64,000 bases of DNA, taken from positions 1-64,000 of the forward strand of contig NW_020194618.1 in the NCBI RefSeq assembly GCF_002865645.1. The letters run 5' to 3'. Position 1 is the stretch's first letter; every line of letters begins with the position of its first letter. Position numbers and translations under genes: made by a program. This stretch comes from Hyaloscypha bicolor E. Lineage: Eukaryota > Ascomycota > Leotiomycetes > Helotiales > Hyaloscyphaceae. This document shows positions 22,396 to 35,607 of the stretch, one piece after another. Below the pieces are notes generated by a model. It had not been told where the DNA came from. It ran no database searches and worked only from the letters and a program-made list of their open reading frames with translations.

Positions 22396-25300
22396 TCACA
22401 GCATAGCCCTCCTGATAAATGATGCAAGTTCCTGAACCTTCTGCCCCTCCATCATAGTGAAATGATTCGCGTCATTCATAGTCTCAACAACCACCTTGCC
22501 ATCCCCCAGCAGCCTATCCCATCCATTAGGACCAAAGTCTGTTCTGTTATTCAGGAGCCACTTCATCTCTTTTGGATCATCATTTCTCATGGGAGGCCTT
22601 GGGTCTCCAGCATTCTTGCAAACCCCGTCCCGAGCCCAGATAATATGCGCCTTTGGAGCGTTCTTGGATTCATATGGAACGGCTCTGTAAAGATCCAACG
22701 AATCAACAAATGCCAGAAAGTGAGGCAACAACCAAGCAGGTGGGGCCTTGTTTCCGGTACCGAAGAGGCCAATGCTGTTGAAGAAATCGTAGAGACGTGG
22801 TGGAAGCTTCTCAAGGCCGATAGGGAATGGGGAGTCGATCAGGATTAGGCGTTCAACCTTTTCGCCTTCACGATCGAGTTGCTGTGCAGCGTCGAACGCA
22901 CAAACCCCTCCTGCAGACCAGCCTCCGAAGAAATATGGCCCATGGGGTTGCCGTCGACGAACCTCTTGGAGGTAGCTCGGGGTGAGTTCATCCAGGCTGC
23001 ATTTCATGTTTTGCGGATTTTTCATGTATGGGCAGTTGAGACCGTACACAACCATGTCCGAAGATATCTTCGGGAGAGGCGCGTAAGATGTTGCGGATCC
23101 AGATCCGTCAGGGAAGAGGAATAGCGTCTTTAGAGCAGTCTTTGCATTCCCCTGTAGGATGATAGATGTGGCCGGTGGGTGTGTGACGGATTTGACGACG
23201 AGATCGAGACTTGATGGAGCCTGATAGGGGGTAGTTGAGGACCCGGTCTTGAGACCAAGAGCAGTCCCCACCTCGTCAAGAGAGTTATTATCTTGGAAGA
23301 ACGTCCCATCTAATTCAACGTCCAGAACTTCTCGCAGCTTTCCCAGAACTGTAAGAGACAATAGTGAATCCATGCCAACATCACTGAAAGGCAATGTGCC
23401 CGTCAATTCTTCAACGGGGATGCCGACCTCATCCGCAATGGTAAGTCGGATGGTTGCAAGGAGGTTAGATTCGTCACAATGTATCTCATCGCCAATTAGC
23501 GAATATTCAGTCTCATCTGTTGTCGATGTGGCAGCAGAAAGCGAATCCAGTTCCGGAGTAGACGGTGCAGTCGACTCGTCACTGGAATCCGGCGGGGTTG
23601 CGCCAGTGGGCAGGAAAGCCAGAAGATCTTTGATAGTGGGACAGTCCGCAAATAAAGAAGACTCGACCTCAAGGTCGAGCTCTTCCCGAAATCTGCTAGT
23701 GATGTTGAGAGATAACAGAGAGTCGACACCGAAGTCTGAAAAGCTGCTGGTGGGAAGTAGATCGTTGATATCAAGGCCAACTTCGTCCGCTATAACTGCC
23801 AACACTCGGTTTGCAACACTCGCTTTATTCGTGTTGAGAGCTGCGGGAAGAGGCAAATTTGCCTTCTGGACAGGCTTTAACCTCTGACTCTTGGGGAAAT
23901 TTGACGATTCGCTGACCGTGATGGCTGGCAAATTGCGCGAACTCTTGCTCTCGGAAGGTAACAAATGATTGAGCACGGAGCGAGGCACTCCTTGGAACTA
24001 TTTACGGTCAGTATAATGTTCGGGCTTGGTGAAGTACAACTGACCTTGACACCTTCAAAGACAGCTATGACATTGGCGTCCTCCAGAATATAAATATCAC
24101 CGGAATGGAGTGTTCCTCCGATATTCTGCATTCGGTTATAGACTTGGTACGTTCGCTCCGGAGAAAATGCTTTCGTGCATCGCATTCTATCCCATCCATG
24201 GTTGACGAATACTTGAAGGCTAGGGTCCGTATTCTCGTTGGCATTCATTATAAACCCAGCAACATGTCCCAAACTATCAATCCAGTATGGCCCAACATTA
24301 AAATTTCCATTCTTCTCTGTCGTCTGAAATTTCACCTGCGCGGTGGCTTCAAGCATTTCGCTGTCCAGGACGACTTCTTGCATGCCCTGGTAAGCTTGGT
24401 CATATTGCACAACGGCGCCAAACAGCTTGTAGGCCATGCCACGCTTGATCTTATGACTCTTTCCGTGATTGACTCCATTTTGGAGGGCTGCGATCTGACG
24501 ATTGATCAAGTAAGCGTTGCGTTTGAATTCCTTTGACCATTCGTTTCGATCGCCAAACCTGATCTTGCATCTGGCATGGTCGATCGTCTTCTTGCCTTCG
24601 GCACTGACTGAGTAAATATGAAGGTCGGCAGTACGAGTGTCCCAGCAGGCGGATGCGGAAGTTCTGAAAAGTTGGGGTTGATTTCCGTTGGCAACGAGAG
24701 GGTTCCCAACTTTCATATCAGCGACGTCTACACCAATGGACTCATCGTACACTGGGCTCTTCTTGAGTAGGTACTCTCCAATGGTCAGACCAATATCTGC
24801 GTACAGAGACGAAGGGCAAAGAGCGGCACCGTTGACTTTGTGGCCGTGAATGGCCTTTGCAAGCACAGGGTCTGACAGGTTGGATTCAATTATCATGGCC
24901 GAGGTGTGAGGTCCGTGGCTCTCTTCCACGATCCTCTGCACCGATGTTGTACTGAACCTGGACAAAGTCGGTTCCGGTGCACAGATAGCTTTGGAAATGT
25001 CGTTGCCCTTCGTCAGACAGAAATTATTGTTGTATTGGATCCAATAGTTCTTCGCGTCCCAGCTGTAGGTAGGAAGCTGGAGGACGTACTGGGATTCTTT
25101 GAAGTCTCTGTGATATTCATTCCAATGGAGGTCAATACCAGTAGTATGTAGAACCGCAAGACTATTTGTTATGACCTTCCAAGTGTCCGCACTCTTGCGC
25201 AGAGTGGGAACGGTGGTGGCTTGAGCTCCGATAGTGGACTTGACCATTGATGAGCACACAGGATGGGCTCCGATTTCTATCCAGATCGTCTTGTCGCTGA

Positions 25301-28300
25301 TACTTTTGGCCTCGACTGCTGCTGAGAGACCACCAACAAAGTTCACAGTTTCTCTGCAGGCACGGCTAAGGTAAGATGGACCCAGAACACCGATTTCTGT
25401 GATGACTTCACTGAGGAGAGGTGATATGTAAGGTGTCGATGGTTTTTTGAAGACGATGTCTTGGGCAAGAGCCTCGAGCTTTTCAAGAATTGCCTCGACT
25501 TGAGCTGAGTGGAACGCGAACGGGAGCTCAAGTTTCACACATTTGAAACCGGCTGTTGTGAGATCGCGGGAAATGGTCGCGATTTCAGAGAGGTTTCCGC
25601 TTAGTACGATCTCTTCCGGTCCGTTGATGCAAGCAATTTCGCAGCTTGTCTTGGATACGTATCTGTCCAAAGATGCTGGGGATGCTTTAACCGCAAGCAT
25701 AGAATGCGTATCGATGGTGCAGTACTTCTCGAGCAATTCTGCTCTGGCGCCAGTCAAATAAATAGTATCACTGACTGAAAGAACTCCTGCGGCATTCAGT
25801 GCCGCGTATTCCCCAAGGCTATGACCTATGACAGCCCTAGGAACAACGCCCCAGGAAGCCCAGAGACGGTTCAAGGCCATCTGCACAGAAGCAGCGCCGA
25901 GTTGAGAAACAACGGGTCCCAGTTCATCTACATCCCGACTGCCGTCGACGAGAGGAAGGAAGGTAGGAAACCCAAGGTTATGAGCAATCTGATCGAAACG
26001 TTGAATGTCTGATCTGAATGAGGATATATTGTCAAAGAGACCTTTGGCCATTCCAGAGTATAAACATCCCTGGCCAGTGAACGCGAATGCAACATTTGGT
26101 ATTTTCGCAGCCTGGATGGGTCGTATATTCTTTGAGGGGCCGAGTTGTTGTAAAGCTTCTCTAATTTCCCGCACATCGTGGCCTGTAACGGCAACCCGAT
26201 GGTTGTGATGCATGCGACGAGCTGTTGTGGTATATGACAGGGCTGGAAGTGAAAGGCCCGGAGTGTCATCGATGAACCGGATCATACTTTGGATATTCTT
26301 GTCGAGCGAATGTATGCTCTTGGCTGAGACGGAGACAATGTGAGAAGATCTTCCGTCTTCTGCACCTGGGGCAGTTCTGACTGGAGCATCTTCCATCAAA
26401 AGGGCGGAGTTACCACCGGCGGCACTGAAATTGTTCAGAAACACTGTCCGTTTACCATTCTGAGGGCGCCTCCACGTTGTTGGAGCGAGTGCAATGTTCA
26501 CGTTTCGAGCCTGAAGGTCGGTGGGAAATCCGTGATTGATCTTAGTTTTGATTCCGCAATGAGGTGGGATTTCGCTCTTTTCCATCATTTTGAGAACCTT
26601 GATCAAAGAACAGATACCTGAAGCAGACTCAGCATGGCCGATGCTCGCCTTGGCTGAACCAAGATAGAGCGGATGCTCCACCCCTCGAGGTCTTTTGGCG
26701 AATACCTCTAAGACCGACTTCATCTCGACCGCGTCACCAGTCTGAGTTCCGGTGCCGTGCATCTCGATGTAGCTAATATCGAGGGGATTGACATTCGCTT
26801 GATTGAGCATCTTATTGAAGATAAAGGATTGAGCTCCAACGTGAGGTCGAGTCATTGAGTCCGCTTCGGCCGAGTGATTGGTATATGCACCCAAGAGCAC
26901 GCCATAAATGGGGTCATTGTCTGCTTCGGCGTCCTCGAGTCGCTTGAGTATAACCGTGCCGACTGCATCCGCTCTGCAATATCCATTTGCTCCATCGTCG
27001 AAAGTATTGCAGTTTCCAGTTGTTGACAAGAAATGTCCGCGATCAAGACCAGCAAAGTTGTCAGGATTTGTCATAACATTCGTTCCACCTGCAATGGCTG
27101 TATCGCAATCACCCCTCCACAACGAGTTGCAGGCAGTGTGGATGGCGGCAAAGCTGGAAGAGCAAGCTGTGTCGATGCTAAAGCTAGGTCCGCTAAACTT
27201 AAAGTGATAATTGATGCGGCCAGGCGTGAAGGCTCGGTTTCCACCCGGAATGAAGTAAGTATCGACATTCTGACCACTATTGACTTCTCGCCAGTCGTCA
27301 CTCGTCATACCATAGAAGATACCAATCCGGTCGCGTTGGCTGGAAGGAGTCGTGTCAGGGACAAACCCGGCCATCTCCATGGCTTCGTAAGCGGTAGTGA
27401 TTGCCAGACGTTGTCCAGGATCAGCCTGACAAGATTCTCTTGGGGACATATTGAAGAATCTAGCATCAAATAAACCAGGTTCTTTAATGAAGCAGCCATG
27501 TTGAATGCGGCTGGTGTTCTTCGTCTTGCCCGTTGGATCAAAATGTGCTTCTGCATCGAATCTATCCTTTGGGATCGCTCGATGCACATCACGACCTTCG
27601 TGGAGCAGTTCCCAGAATGCCTCTGTGCTGGCAGCGTCAGGAAAGCGGCCAGAATGGCCCACGATCGCAATCTTAGATTGTTCCATTTTCCCAGAATTGT
27701 TTGACGAGAAGGATTTGCTGGAATGCTCTGCAATAGCGCCATCGATCGGGACATTCAGAGCAGCGGCTTGCGAAAGGGACGAAGCCAGAGTCGGTGCAGC
27801 ATTTGTAAGGATTGGAAAAAGGCGGAACTGTGCTCCTTGTAGTGCCGTCTGAATGAGTTCAGTATAGCAACCTCCAAGCACGAGATCCCACCGTAGTTGC
27901 TTAATGAGAATATCCTCCAATACTGCGCGGAGAAGAGACCCATAAGTAGACACTGCAACTCTTCTGCCTGTAGAGCAAGATATCTGAGGAATTCTTGGCT
28001 TGTATGTGTTCAGAATGTGGGAGTCGGAGGCGGCGAGGATTGCATCGACAACTGAAGCGCTAAAGATGTGGGATGCATGATACGGAGCATATACCGAAAG
28101 TTTCAGTGGCTTGACAGCTGAAAAATGCGGTATAGACAGCAGATCCTTGAGTACGGAAGGTCTTTCCTCTGTTAGAACCATATCGAGACGTCATGAAGGA
28201 GAGATAGCTTACGGCCCGCTCAAAGTGACACTGGTTTTCGTAACCGCGCTCAGGTAAGGTTTTGAAACCTCTGGTAGTCCCTTCCCAGAAATGAAAGAAG

Positions 28301-28911
28301 TCAAAGCAGCTTGAACTTCCTTTTCTTGCAGGGGAACAAGCACCGACCAGATTGCTGCTGTAGTAGAATCATACTCGATATCATTTCGGGCCTCGATTGA
28401 TGCCAGACCGGTGCGGAAGGCAACGAGGACTGCTTCAATGGCGGCAGGGATCAGCTCGGAAAGGGTCTGAGATGTACTGATAGCAGCAGCAGCAAAAGAA
28501 CCAGTGCAGAGACCAATGGCATAACTATTTGAGGCAGCAGGGTACGGTCGCGAGTCTTCTCCGTAATATCTTTAGATTGTCAGCATGAGTTGATGCAATG
28601 GAATGTGAATCTCACTTGATGAAACGACCAAGCTGGTTGAGGGTGAGAAGGGCCAAGCCTAAAGCTGGATTCCCCCCAGATTCTCGGTAGTATTGCAAAA
28701 GGTCAAGGCAACATGTGAAACGTGGGAATATTTCTCGCTGCGACATGGGAAGTCGAGCAATCTCAAGCCGCAGAGCGTAGTTTGCCTTCTCGAAGAAGGA
28801 TCGAAGATTTTCATTATCTTTGACATGGAGGAGGGAACGCAAATCGGACTCAAAGGCGCTAGTCTGGTCACCGAAGATGAAAACTTGCGAGGTGGATGTT
28901 GGGGACAGCAT
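22396..28911 (-). CDS. Non-reducing polyketide synthase, SAT-KS-AT-PT-ACP-ACP-TE
   Basis: Four exons (28911-28616, 28569-28213, 28161-24045, 23997-22396) give 2123 aa. Domains in order: SAT with GLCTG (nucleophile about Cys120); KS with DTACSSS (Cys about 551), HGTGT (His about 686) and GHAES (about 727); malonyl transferase GHSLGEYAA (Ser about 999); product template with HKVNG (His about 1325) and YWIDSLG (Asp about 1513); two ACPs with GVDSLLS (Ser about 1683) and GMDSLLS (Ser about 1801); thioesterase with GWSAGG (Ser about 1951) and NDANHF (His about 2102). Every catalytic residue I looked for is present. Architecture and length match enzymes making orsellinic acid, naphthopyrones or tetrahydroxynaphthalene. 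The product is an aromatic polyketide released by the TE, but chain length and cyclisation cannot be read safely by eye. The intron phases are mutually consistent. Confidence 0.95.
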
Positions 28912-30891
28912 TTTGATGGATCTAGAATATTGGGTAACCAGAAGCACAGGGGAAAGGAATAGATAAAAGAAGCGGTGTGCAGAAATATATTTAATAAAGG
29001 CAGTGAGCGAGTGTGTATGAGAAACAGGAGCTTGCCTCCAGAAGTACACATCACTGACGTTATATACAGATGCAATCGTCGCTCCCTCGGGTTCCCACCA
29101 TATGTAGCGCCCAGGCTCGCCGATTAGGCCAAGTAAAGCCATTGCGAGACTGCCTCCAGGACAACGATTGGGTGATACGGCATCCGATTGCAGCTCGAGG
29201 CTCGACCAAAGAAGTATGGGATGTAAGCAGAGTTAACTCGGGGGGATCTACCCTTGGCCCGGCACTGGAAGAGAACCCGATAATTTAAACGTATTTCCGA
29301 CATGCTGCCTGGCAGTAATAGTGCAAGCTTTTGTTAGCTTCTCCGAACTTTCCACTTAGCCAGTCCGATGACAGAGGCTCTCATCGGTGGAAATCGCATC
29401 TAAACAGCCCCCCTTGGAGGCCGCTCAGCAGAGAGATTGCTATAGCAGAAACAAATTAATCACCCTTGCCGAACTGCGAAGCGAGATATTCATTGTAGGT
29501 ACAAAGTCAATGCAGAGGAAACGCAAGCACTGCAGCGAATCCTCATAGGGTTGTATCGAAGCGTCATGGAAAGTTGCCGAGAGCACCCGACAACGCATGT
29601 ACCCTGTTACCACCGGATTTTTCAATTGATTAGTCTCCAATTCAAGCGAGACTAAAGGGATGATCCCGATTGACCGAGTCGATGGAGGTTGAGCGCGTTT
29701 CTGTTCGCTGCCGCGGCTCATGGTTTCGGTCCCCGAGTGGCCTCAAGCAGAACAATGCATTGCTTCAGTGCCAACCGACTGGAGTGTAGAGTTCTATAGG
29801 CGATTCATTTGTGAAGAGGTCGGATTGGCGGCCATGACTTGTTGTGGTTGGGATTGGGGGTTTGATTCGGGGAATGAGGTTGGTGAAGTGAAGTAAGGTT
29901 GAAAGAAGGAATCGAGAAATGAGACATCAATGCGGGTCACGTGCTTGTGGGCCACTACCTAGATGGAGCAAAATAACTTCAAGATTCATTGAAACAGTTA
30001 AGAGATTATCAAATCTGAGAGTGGTTCCTAATACTTAGCCTCAAACCTGTTAGTTTCTTTAGGGCTTTACAAGTTTTAACAGACTATGGATTTAATCTTG
30101 CTACATATAGCTATGTTCCAAAGGATACTAAAATTGTAAAGTGTGCCGCGGCAATGAGAGAAAACGCAATGCATATTAATAGCGGCCTTACCTTAGAATA
30201 TAAGGATTCCAAAAATGTTCGTCACGATGCTCCCCTAAAACACAAAGTAAAATGCGAAGCCAAAAGCGACTGTCTGGATGCAGTCTTGGACACTCAAGGC
30301 ACATCGCACCCTCTGCAGAACTCTCTGGTTGGTTTGTAACCCAAATTGAGCTAGCTTTGGTTGCAAAATGAATTGGCAAGGGAACATGGGATAATGTTCT
30401 CGAAGAAGGTGAGCAGGTTGAGGCCCTTCCATTCTCATTGCCCATTGTGGTGCACCAATAGAATTACCTCAGCATGCTGAAGAGATTGATATATCCTAGA
30501 GAGGACGATTGACCTTCCCGAGACGTTTCTAGAGAATACTTAACATCCGCTCCTAAGTGAAACTATACCTGCAGTCGTTTGATCTACGAAAGTGAAAGCT
30601 TGCAGAAGTTGAACCCCTCCAGTTGTGAGTGGTGGAGAATATTTGACAGGCATCCATTGAGCACGATAAAACACTTCCGAAATAGACGATTTGTGTGAAA
30701 ATCAACTTTTTAATGCGCATTCAGTCCCCGATCTAATCTATGCCCAAGCAAAATCAACGAAGAAAGCCATTGAAGGCCGTTCGTGCATCCAAGTATGACC
30801 AAGAAAAGTACCCTTTCGCCATGTGCCCAGTGGAAGATGAAAGCTCAACCAATCTGTGCAGTAGAAAAGAAAATTATCACCCAGTCCAAGG
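28912..30891. other. Intergenic region upstream of the PKS
   Basis: About 2 kb between the PKS start and the 3' end of the nitroreductase gene. The first kilobase should contain the PKS promoter. Open frames here (for example 29440-29721 minus and 30154-30339 plus) show no family resemblance. Bases 29980-30140 are AT-richer than their surroundings and may be a transposon remnant I cannot name. Confidence 0.5.
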
Positions 30892-31727
30892 CTATGCCTT
30901 CTTGCCATAAACCTTAACTCGCGGCTCCAAAGCAGCGAATTGCTTGTCAACACCGCCACGAGGTGGGCCAGTCGGCTTGCCAAAGACAAGCTGAGCACGG
31001 AGGGTCCAGCTTTCAGGGACATCCCAAGTTTCTGCCACACCCTTTGAGATGGTTGGATGGAGATGTTGGAGGTTGCAGCCGAGACCTTCGTTAGCCAAAG
31101 CAGTCCATGCTGGATGACCTCGGAGTCAGTATTGCCTAATTTGGAGCTCGGGGAATGTTACTTACCGATGAACTGGTTCATCCCGCTCGAGTGCTCGTAC
31201 CAATCAGGGTACTTGGCCATAAGATCTTGAAGTGGGGGTGGGAGAGCCTTGACCGCGTCGGAATCCTCAAAGAAGAGAACCTATGTGACCGATATCAGTT
31301 CCGTGCTATATACCTTGCACACATCGGAAGGGCACGACTTACAGTGCCATAGGCATCGCGGAATCCTTGGATCTTGCCTTCGTATTGTGCGAAGACAGGA
31401 GGGGGAAGAGTCTTTCTCGATTCCTCCATACCAATATCCCACAGCTTCTCATGCTGCGCACCGAAGAGAACGATTGCACGGCAGGACTGGACGCTGAAAG
31501 GTGACGGGGCATGCTTGATCGCATGGTTGACTAAAATAATCAGCAAAATATTTCTTTGTGGAGGGAGTCGAGAGGTTGTGATAAGCTCCCGTCCAGCGAG
31601 AATGGGGAGCTCGGGGGTATTTACCACACATGACAATTCGGTCATCAGAGATTGGGGACTCCTTCGCAAGGGAGAGGATCGTGCGGCGGACCTTAATGGC
31701 CTCGAGGAAAGGAGTTTGATATGCCAT
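30892..31727 (-). CDS. Nitroreductase-family protein, Frm2/Hbn1 type
   Basis: Four exons (31727-31625, 31530-31343, 31280-31166, 31109-30892) give 207 aa in one frame. The start MAYQTPFLEAIKVRRTIL has the Arg-rich FMN-phosphate-binding text of the family. It is followed by HAIKHAPSPFSVQSCRAIVL, QYEGKIQGFRDAYGT and LANEGLGCNLQHLHP, the pattern of yeast Frm2/Hbn1 and their bacterial relatives. These FMN enzymes reduce nitro-compounds and quinones or act in redox and lipid signalling; the physiological substrate is usually unknown. It lies 2 kb upstream of the PKS on the same strand and divergent to the multicopper oxidase. It could serve quinone reduction in the pathway or be an unrelated stress gene. 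All three introns begin with GTAAnn donors. Confidence 0.85.
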
Positions 31728-33331
31728 TGCGATGTGGCTGTTGTTGTTGCGGAGAGGGGGTGTTTGTTTGTTATCGAAGTAAAAGCTGGCAGGTAGTAGA
31801 GGTTTTGTAGGGTAGGGGTTCAGAAGATTGATCGAACGATGATGGATGTGAGTGAATGGACGAGGGGAAGGAGGGTGAATAGGGGAGTATTTATTCTTTT
31901 GAGGATGAGGCGGGAGCGTGGATTGGGAGCAGGAAATAATGCTAACAGCGAGCTCTCAGCCTTGCGCAGGAGGGGAACAAGGCTGCAGGTACTGGTACAG
32001 CAGCTCCTTCCGCATGTGAAACTTTCCACTGCAGGGAGCCTCAGCCGCACCAGCAATCGGAAAGCGATGAAGCGGCGGCATTAACAAACAGTTCGCCTTT
32101 ACCTTAAGTCCAATGCAGTCCAATGAGATTCAAGTGGCCATCTGGCAGTAGTCATGGACCCATGGCTGGCAGTTTCACGAATTCGGCGTGTAAGTTCTAA
32201 CGCGGCACGGAGAACTTGACATGCGGTACTTGCGAATGCAGCCCAAATCTCCTCATCCGCTGGGTACCATGCAGATAGGCATGGCTGCAAGGCTTCCTCC
32301 GATCCAACCACAAGCCGCAGTCGCTGCGCGAACGACTGAAGCTTGAGGACGATGAACGATGGCAAGGTGAAGTGGAGTCAAGAGAGGCTTCAAGGGGCTG
32401 GGGCTGGGGCTGAGAACGCACAAGGTTTAGCTCCGGCTCCCACGCGGCACTCGTGGGAGGAGATGTGGCGATGCTGATTGGCCCTCCCGGAGTTTGAGCT
32501 CGACTTTGACTCTACTGCCAGTGACACGTTACTGTACTACAGTAGGCAAGATTACCTCAGTACGACTCCTTCGGAGACCGAAGCCATTTTCGCTCGGAGA
32601 TCGGACATAAGAAAGTCTCAATGGAATATCGATGCTTTGAGAGATTTCTTCGACCCCTTCTAGATACCGCAAGCAAACATTTGGCCTTTCTTGGATATGA
32701 ATGACTTGCATGGAAGGGAGAGGAGAGGAGCGGGAGAGATGGCGGGGCGAGGCGGGGCTCGCTAATTCAGGGGCCGTCTTGGCGTGGCGATCCCTGGATC
32801 TCACTCAACCAGACCAGACCAACCCTTACTCGCCTTCTTCGTGATGGGATCCTTATCAGAGGCCAATTTATTCATACTCCGTGCGCACCAAAACCTCTAG
32901 CCTACCTACAAATAGTGTGTGCTTGACAATTGTCACAGGCCCAACTTATTGGGACATACTACGTTCATCGCAGAAGCATCTCACTCTCACTTGGGCCGGC
33001 CAGCCTCTGAGGCAAGCCCGATTTACTTGTATTTTCCATTTTCGGTCCAGATATGTCAAGGCACATATCGAAAGAACCGCCAGAGAGCTCGGCCCAACGA
33101 TCCAGAGCCTGATTTAAAGCGCAAGTGCGGAGCTTTAAAAGTTTCATCGCGCCGCCTGGTTGGTCACTTGGCACCTTCGTTGACCGAATTGGCGCGTCAG
33201 CCGCAGCATGCGGGCTCTTCATCTGATCTTTTTTGTTAGCAATGCATTGTTTTAAAAGACATCGAAGACGCACCAAACCTGCTTCTTTTCCACTTACTTC
33301 AGAAAAACAATTTAAATTTGAATAATTCACG
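31728..33331. other. Intergenic, divergent promoters
   Basis: About 1.6 kb between the divergently transcribed nitroreductase and multicopper oxidase. Only short open frames without recognisable domains are present. It should hold both promoters. Confidence 0.5.
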
Positions 33332-35607
33332 ATGTTTGTTGGTCGTCTTCTCTTAGTGGTTCTCCCTGTGCTGGCTCTATGTACTGCGGATTCTAAACCA
33401 CAAGGGTACGTGATTCATTTGTTAGATTGAGGGGGAGGTAAGACTAATTGAAACAGGTCATCGATTTTGGGAACTCTACAACAAAATCGGTTGCCAAGGT
33501 TTCTGGAAAATAATGCAAGTACTCTTGGCAGACGGTACTGCACTCACGTGCTGATCCAAACGAATAGCCTCTTCCGAACGGACTTCCATGGGGAAATAAG
33601 AACCCTAAGCACGATGATCCGAAACATCCACCACATACTGGAGTGACCAGATATTATGACTTTACGCTCAGCCGGGGAACCGCCTCGCCTGATGGATTTC
33701 TTAAGCAAGTCATGCTCGTCAACAATGAGTTTCCAGGTCCCCTTGTTGAGGCAAATTGGGGTGACTGGATCCAAGGTTGGTTATTGCTGAACTTTCTAAG
33801 CATCTGTTGACAGTTCTGAAGTCACCGTTCACAACAATATTTCAGGGCCAGAAGATGGAACCAGCATCCACTGGCATGGGCTGCTACAAAAAGAAACGCC
33901 TTGGATGGACGGAGTTCCGAGTATTAGCCAATGTCCTATCGCTCCTGGATCAACCTTTACGTGAGTTTGCCAAAGGCGCAGAACGCAGTCATCGCTGATC
34001 AAACCGAAGATACCGATTCAGAGCCGACGTTTATGGGACTGGTTGGTATCATTCTCATTACTCAGCCCAGTATCTTGACGGACTATTCGGTGCCATGGTC
34101 ATCTATGGCCCAACACATACAAATTTTGATGAAGATTTGGGAGTCATCATGGTTCAAGACTGTACGACCTCACATTGGCTAACTTCTTCCAGCGTTTTAG
34201 CTGACGGTATGCAGATTTCCATCGACCATATTTTAGCGTACTTAAAGATGGTAAATATCCCATAGTTATCCAACCTGAAGTCGAGACTGACGTTCTTTAG
34301 AAATGAGTAGCAATGTTACTCTCCAAGCTCAATTTGCGGACAATACATTAATCAATGGGAGGATGCCATTTAACTGTAGCTTGGCGGCTCGAGGTAGCAC
34401 TTGCGACTCTTCCGATGCGACGTACTCCAAGTTCAGGGTACGTACTGGAAAGACTTACAAGTTGCGCCTCATCAACTCCGGAGCAGGCTCGATTGAGTAC
34501 TTTTCAATCGACAACCATCAGTTAACAATTATCTCCAATGATTTTGTGGACATTATTCCCTACAACACAACGATTGTGACTCTTGGAGTGAGTGTTCCAC
34601 GATCAAGGTCATGACAACTTCAGCTAATACATCCAAGACCGGTCAGAGAACAGACGTACTCTTCACTCCCAGAGGAAATGGTTCAATCTGGATGCGAACC
34701 CAGACCAGTGGCAAGTTTTGCGGTGGAGCACGATCAGTAGCACCTAAAGCTCAGGCAATCATCCTTTTGGACGACTATCCAGAAGATACGATCCCCACCA
34801 CAACGGGAAATCCCCCTCCAGTAGACAATGGAATGTGCGCAAATGTTGGTGTTGCTTCTAATACATATGAGAGTATTGCTAATCAGACCAGGACCCACTC
34901 GATCTTACCCTGCCATACTACCCAATCGCCCTCCCTGAACCGTCAGTCACCTACAATATCCTCATCAATCAAGGCTTCAACGCAACAGGACAAAAGCTTT
35001 TCTACATGAACGGGAACTCCTTTCAGGGCGACTACAATGACCCCATCCTGCTTCTCGCCGAGCAGAAAAACTACTCATACCCCTACGACCCGAAATGGAA
35101 CGTCGTCAATTTCCAGACGAACAGCAGTATCCGGATCAACGTCTATAACAACAACACGAGCCCTCACGTAAGTTGTATTGTACCTTTCTCAATTTCCCAA
35201 GCTAATAGGAGACATAGCCAATGCATCTACATGGCCACGACTTTTTTGTCCTCCACGAAGGGGCCGGTCTCTGGGACGGCGTTTCCATCAACCACCCTGA
35301 GAATCCTCAGCGTCGGGACACCCAGAACCTGGCTCCTTTTGGCCATGTTGTCCTTCAATTTGATGCGGATAACCCAGGAACATGGCCGTTTCACTGCCAC
35401 ATCGGGTGGCACTTGTCTCAAGGCCTCTTCATGACGTTTATGGAAAGGCCAAATGATATTACCCAGAGACAGATCCCTTTGGTGATGGCAGAGACTTGTA
35501 CAAAATGGGACGCTTTCACGAAAAAGAATGTCGTTGATCAGATTGACAGCGGTTTGAGGAAACGAGAGCGAACGGTGAGGAGGTATGTTGAAAGAATTAA
35601 TTTATAG
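33332..35607 (+). CDS. Secreted laccase-like multicopper oxidase
   Basis: Nine exons (33332-33405, 33457-33514, 33568-33775, 33822-33960, 34010-34206, 34301-34587, 34638-34848, 34887-35167, 35218-35607) give 614 aa with consistent phases. A signal peptide of about 20 residues ([19 protein letters not shown]) is followed by four copper-ligand segments: [21 protein letters not shown] and [15 protein letters not shown]. These supply the type 1 and trinuclear sites, with Leu at the type 1 axial position. Laccases oxidise phenols one electron at a time and reduce O2. In fungal pigment clusters such enzymes couple aromatic polyketides, which suits a neighbour of a non-reducing PKS, though a role in lignin or detoxification is equally possible. 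The second intron uses a GC donor (GCAAGT at 33515). The exon end at 34206 is the least certain: earlier splice choices near 34161-34200 exist. Confidence 0.9.

Noticed and set aside
23249..23887. 212-codon open frame on the plus strand
   Set aside because: It is antisense to the ACP/linker part of the PKS, Ser/Arg-rich as expected for a shadow frame, and has no domain.
29440..29721. 93-codon minus-strand frame upstream of the PKS, a possible cluster regulator
   Set aside because: No zinc-cluster or other DNA-binding motif and no family resemblance.
31820..33300. Small frames between nitroreductase and multicopper oxidase (for example 32099-32365 minus)
   Set aside because: No conserved motif, inconsistent with splice-site support, and located in a divergent promoter space.
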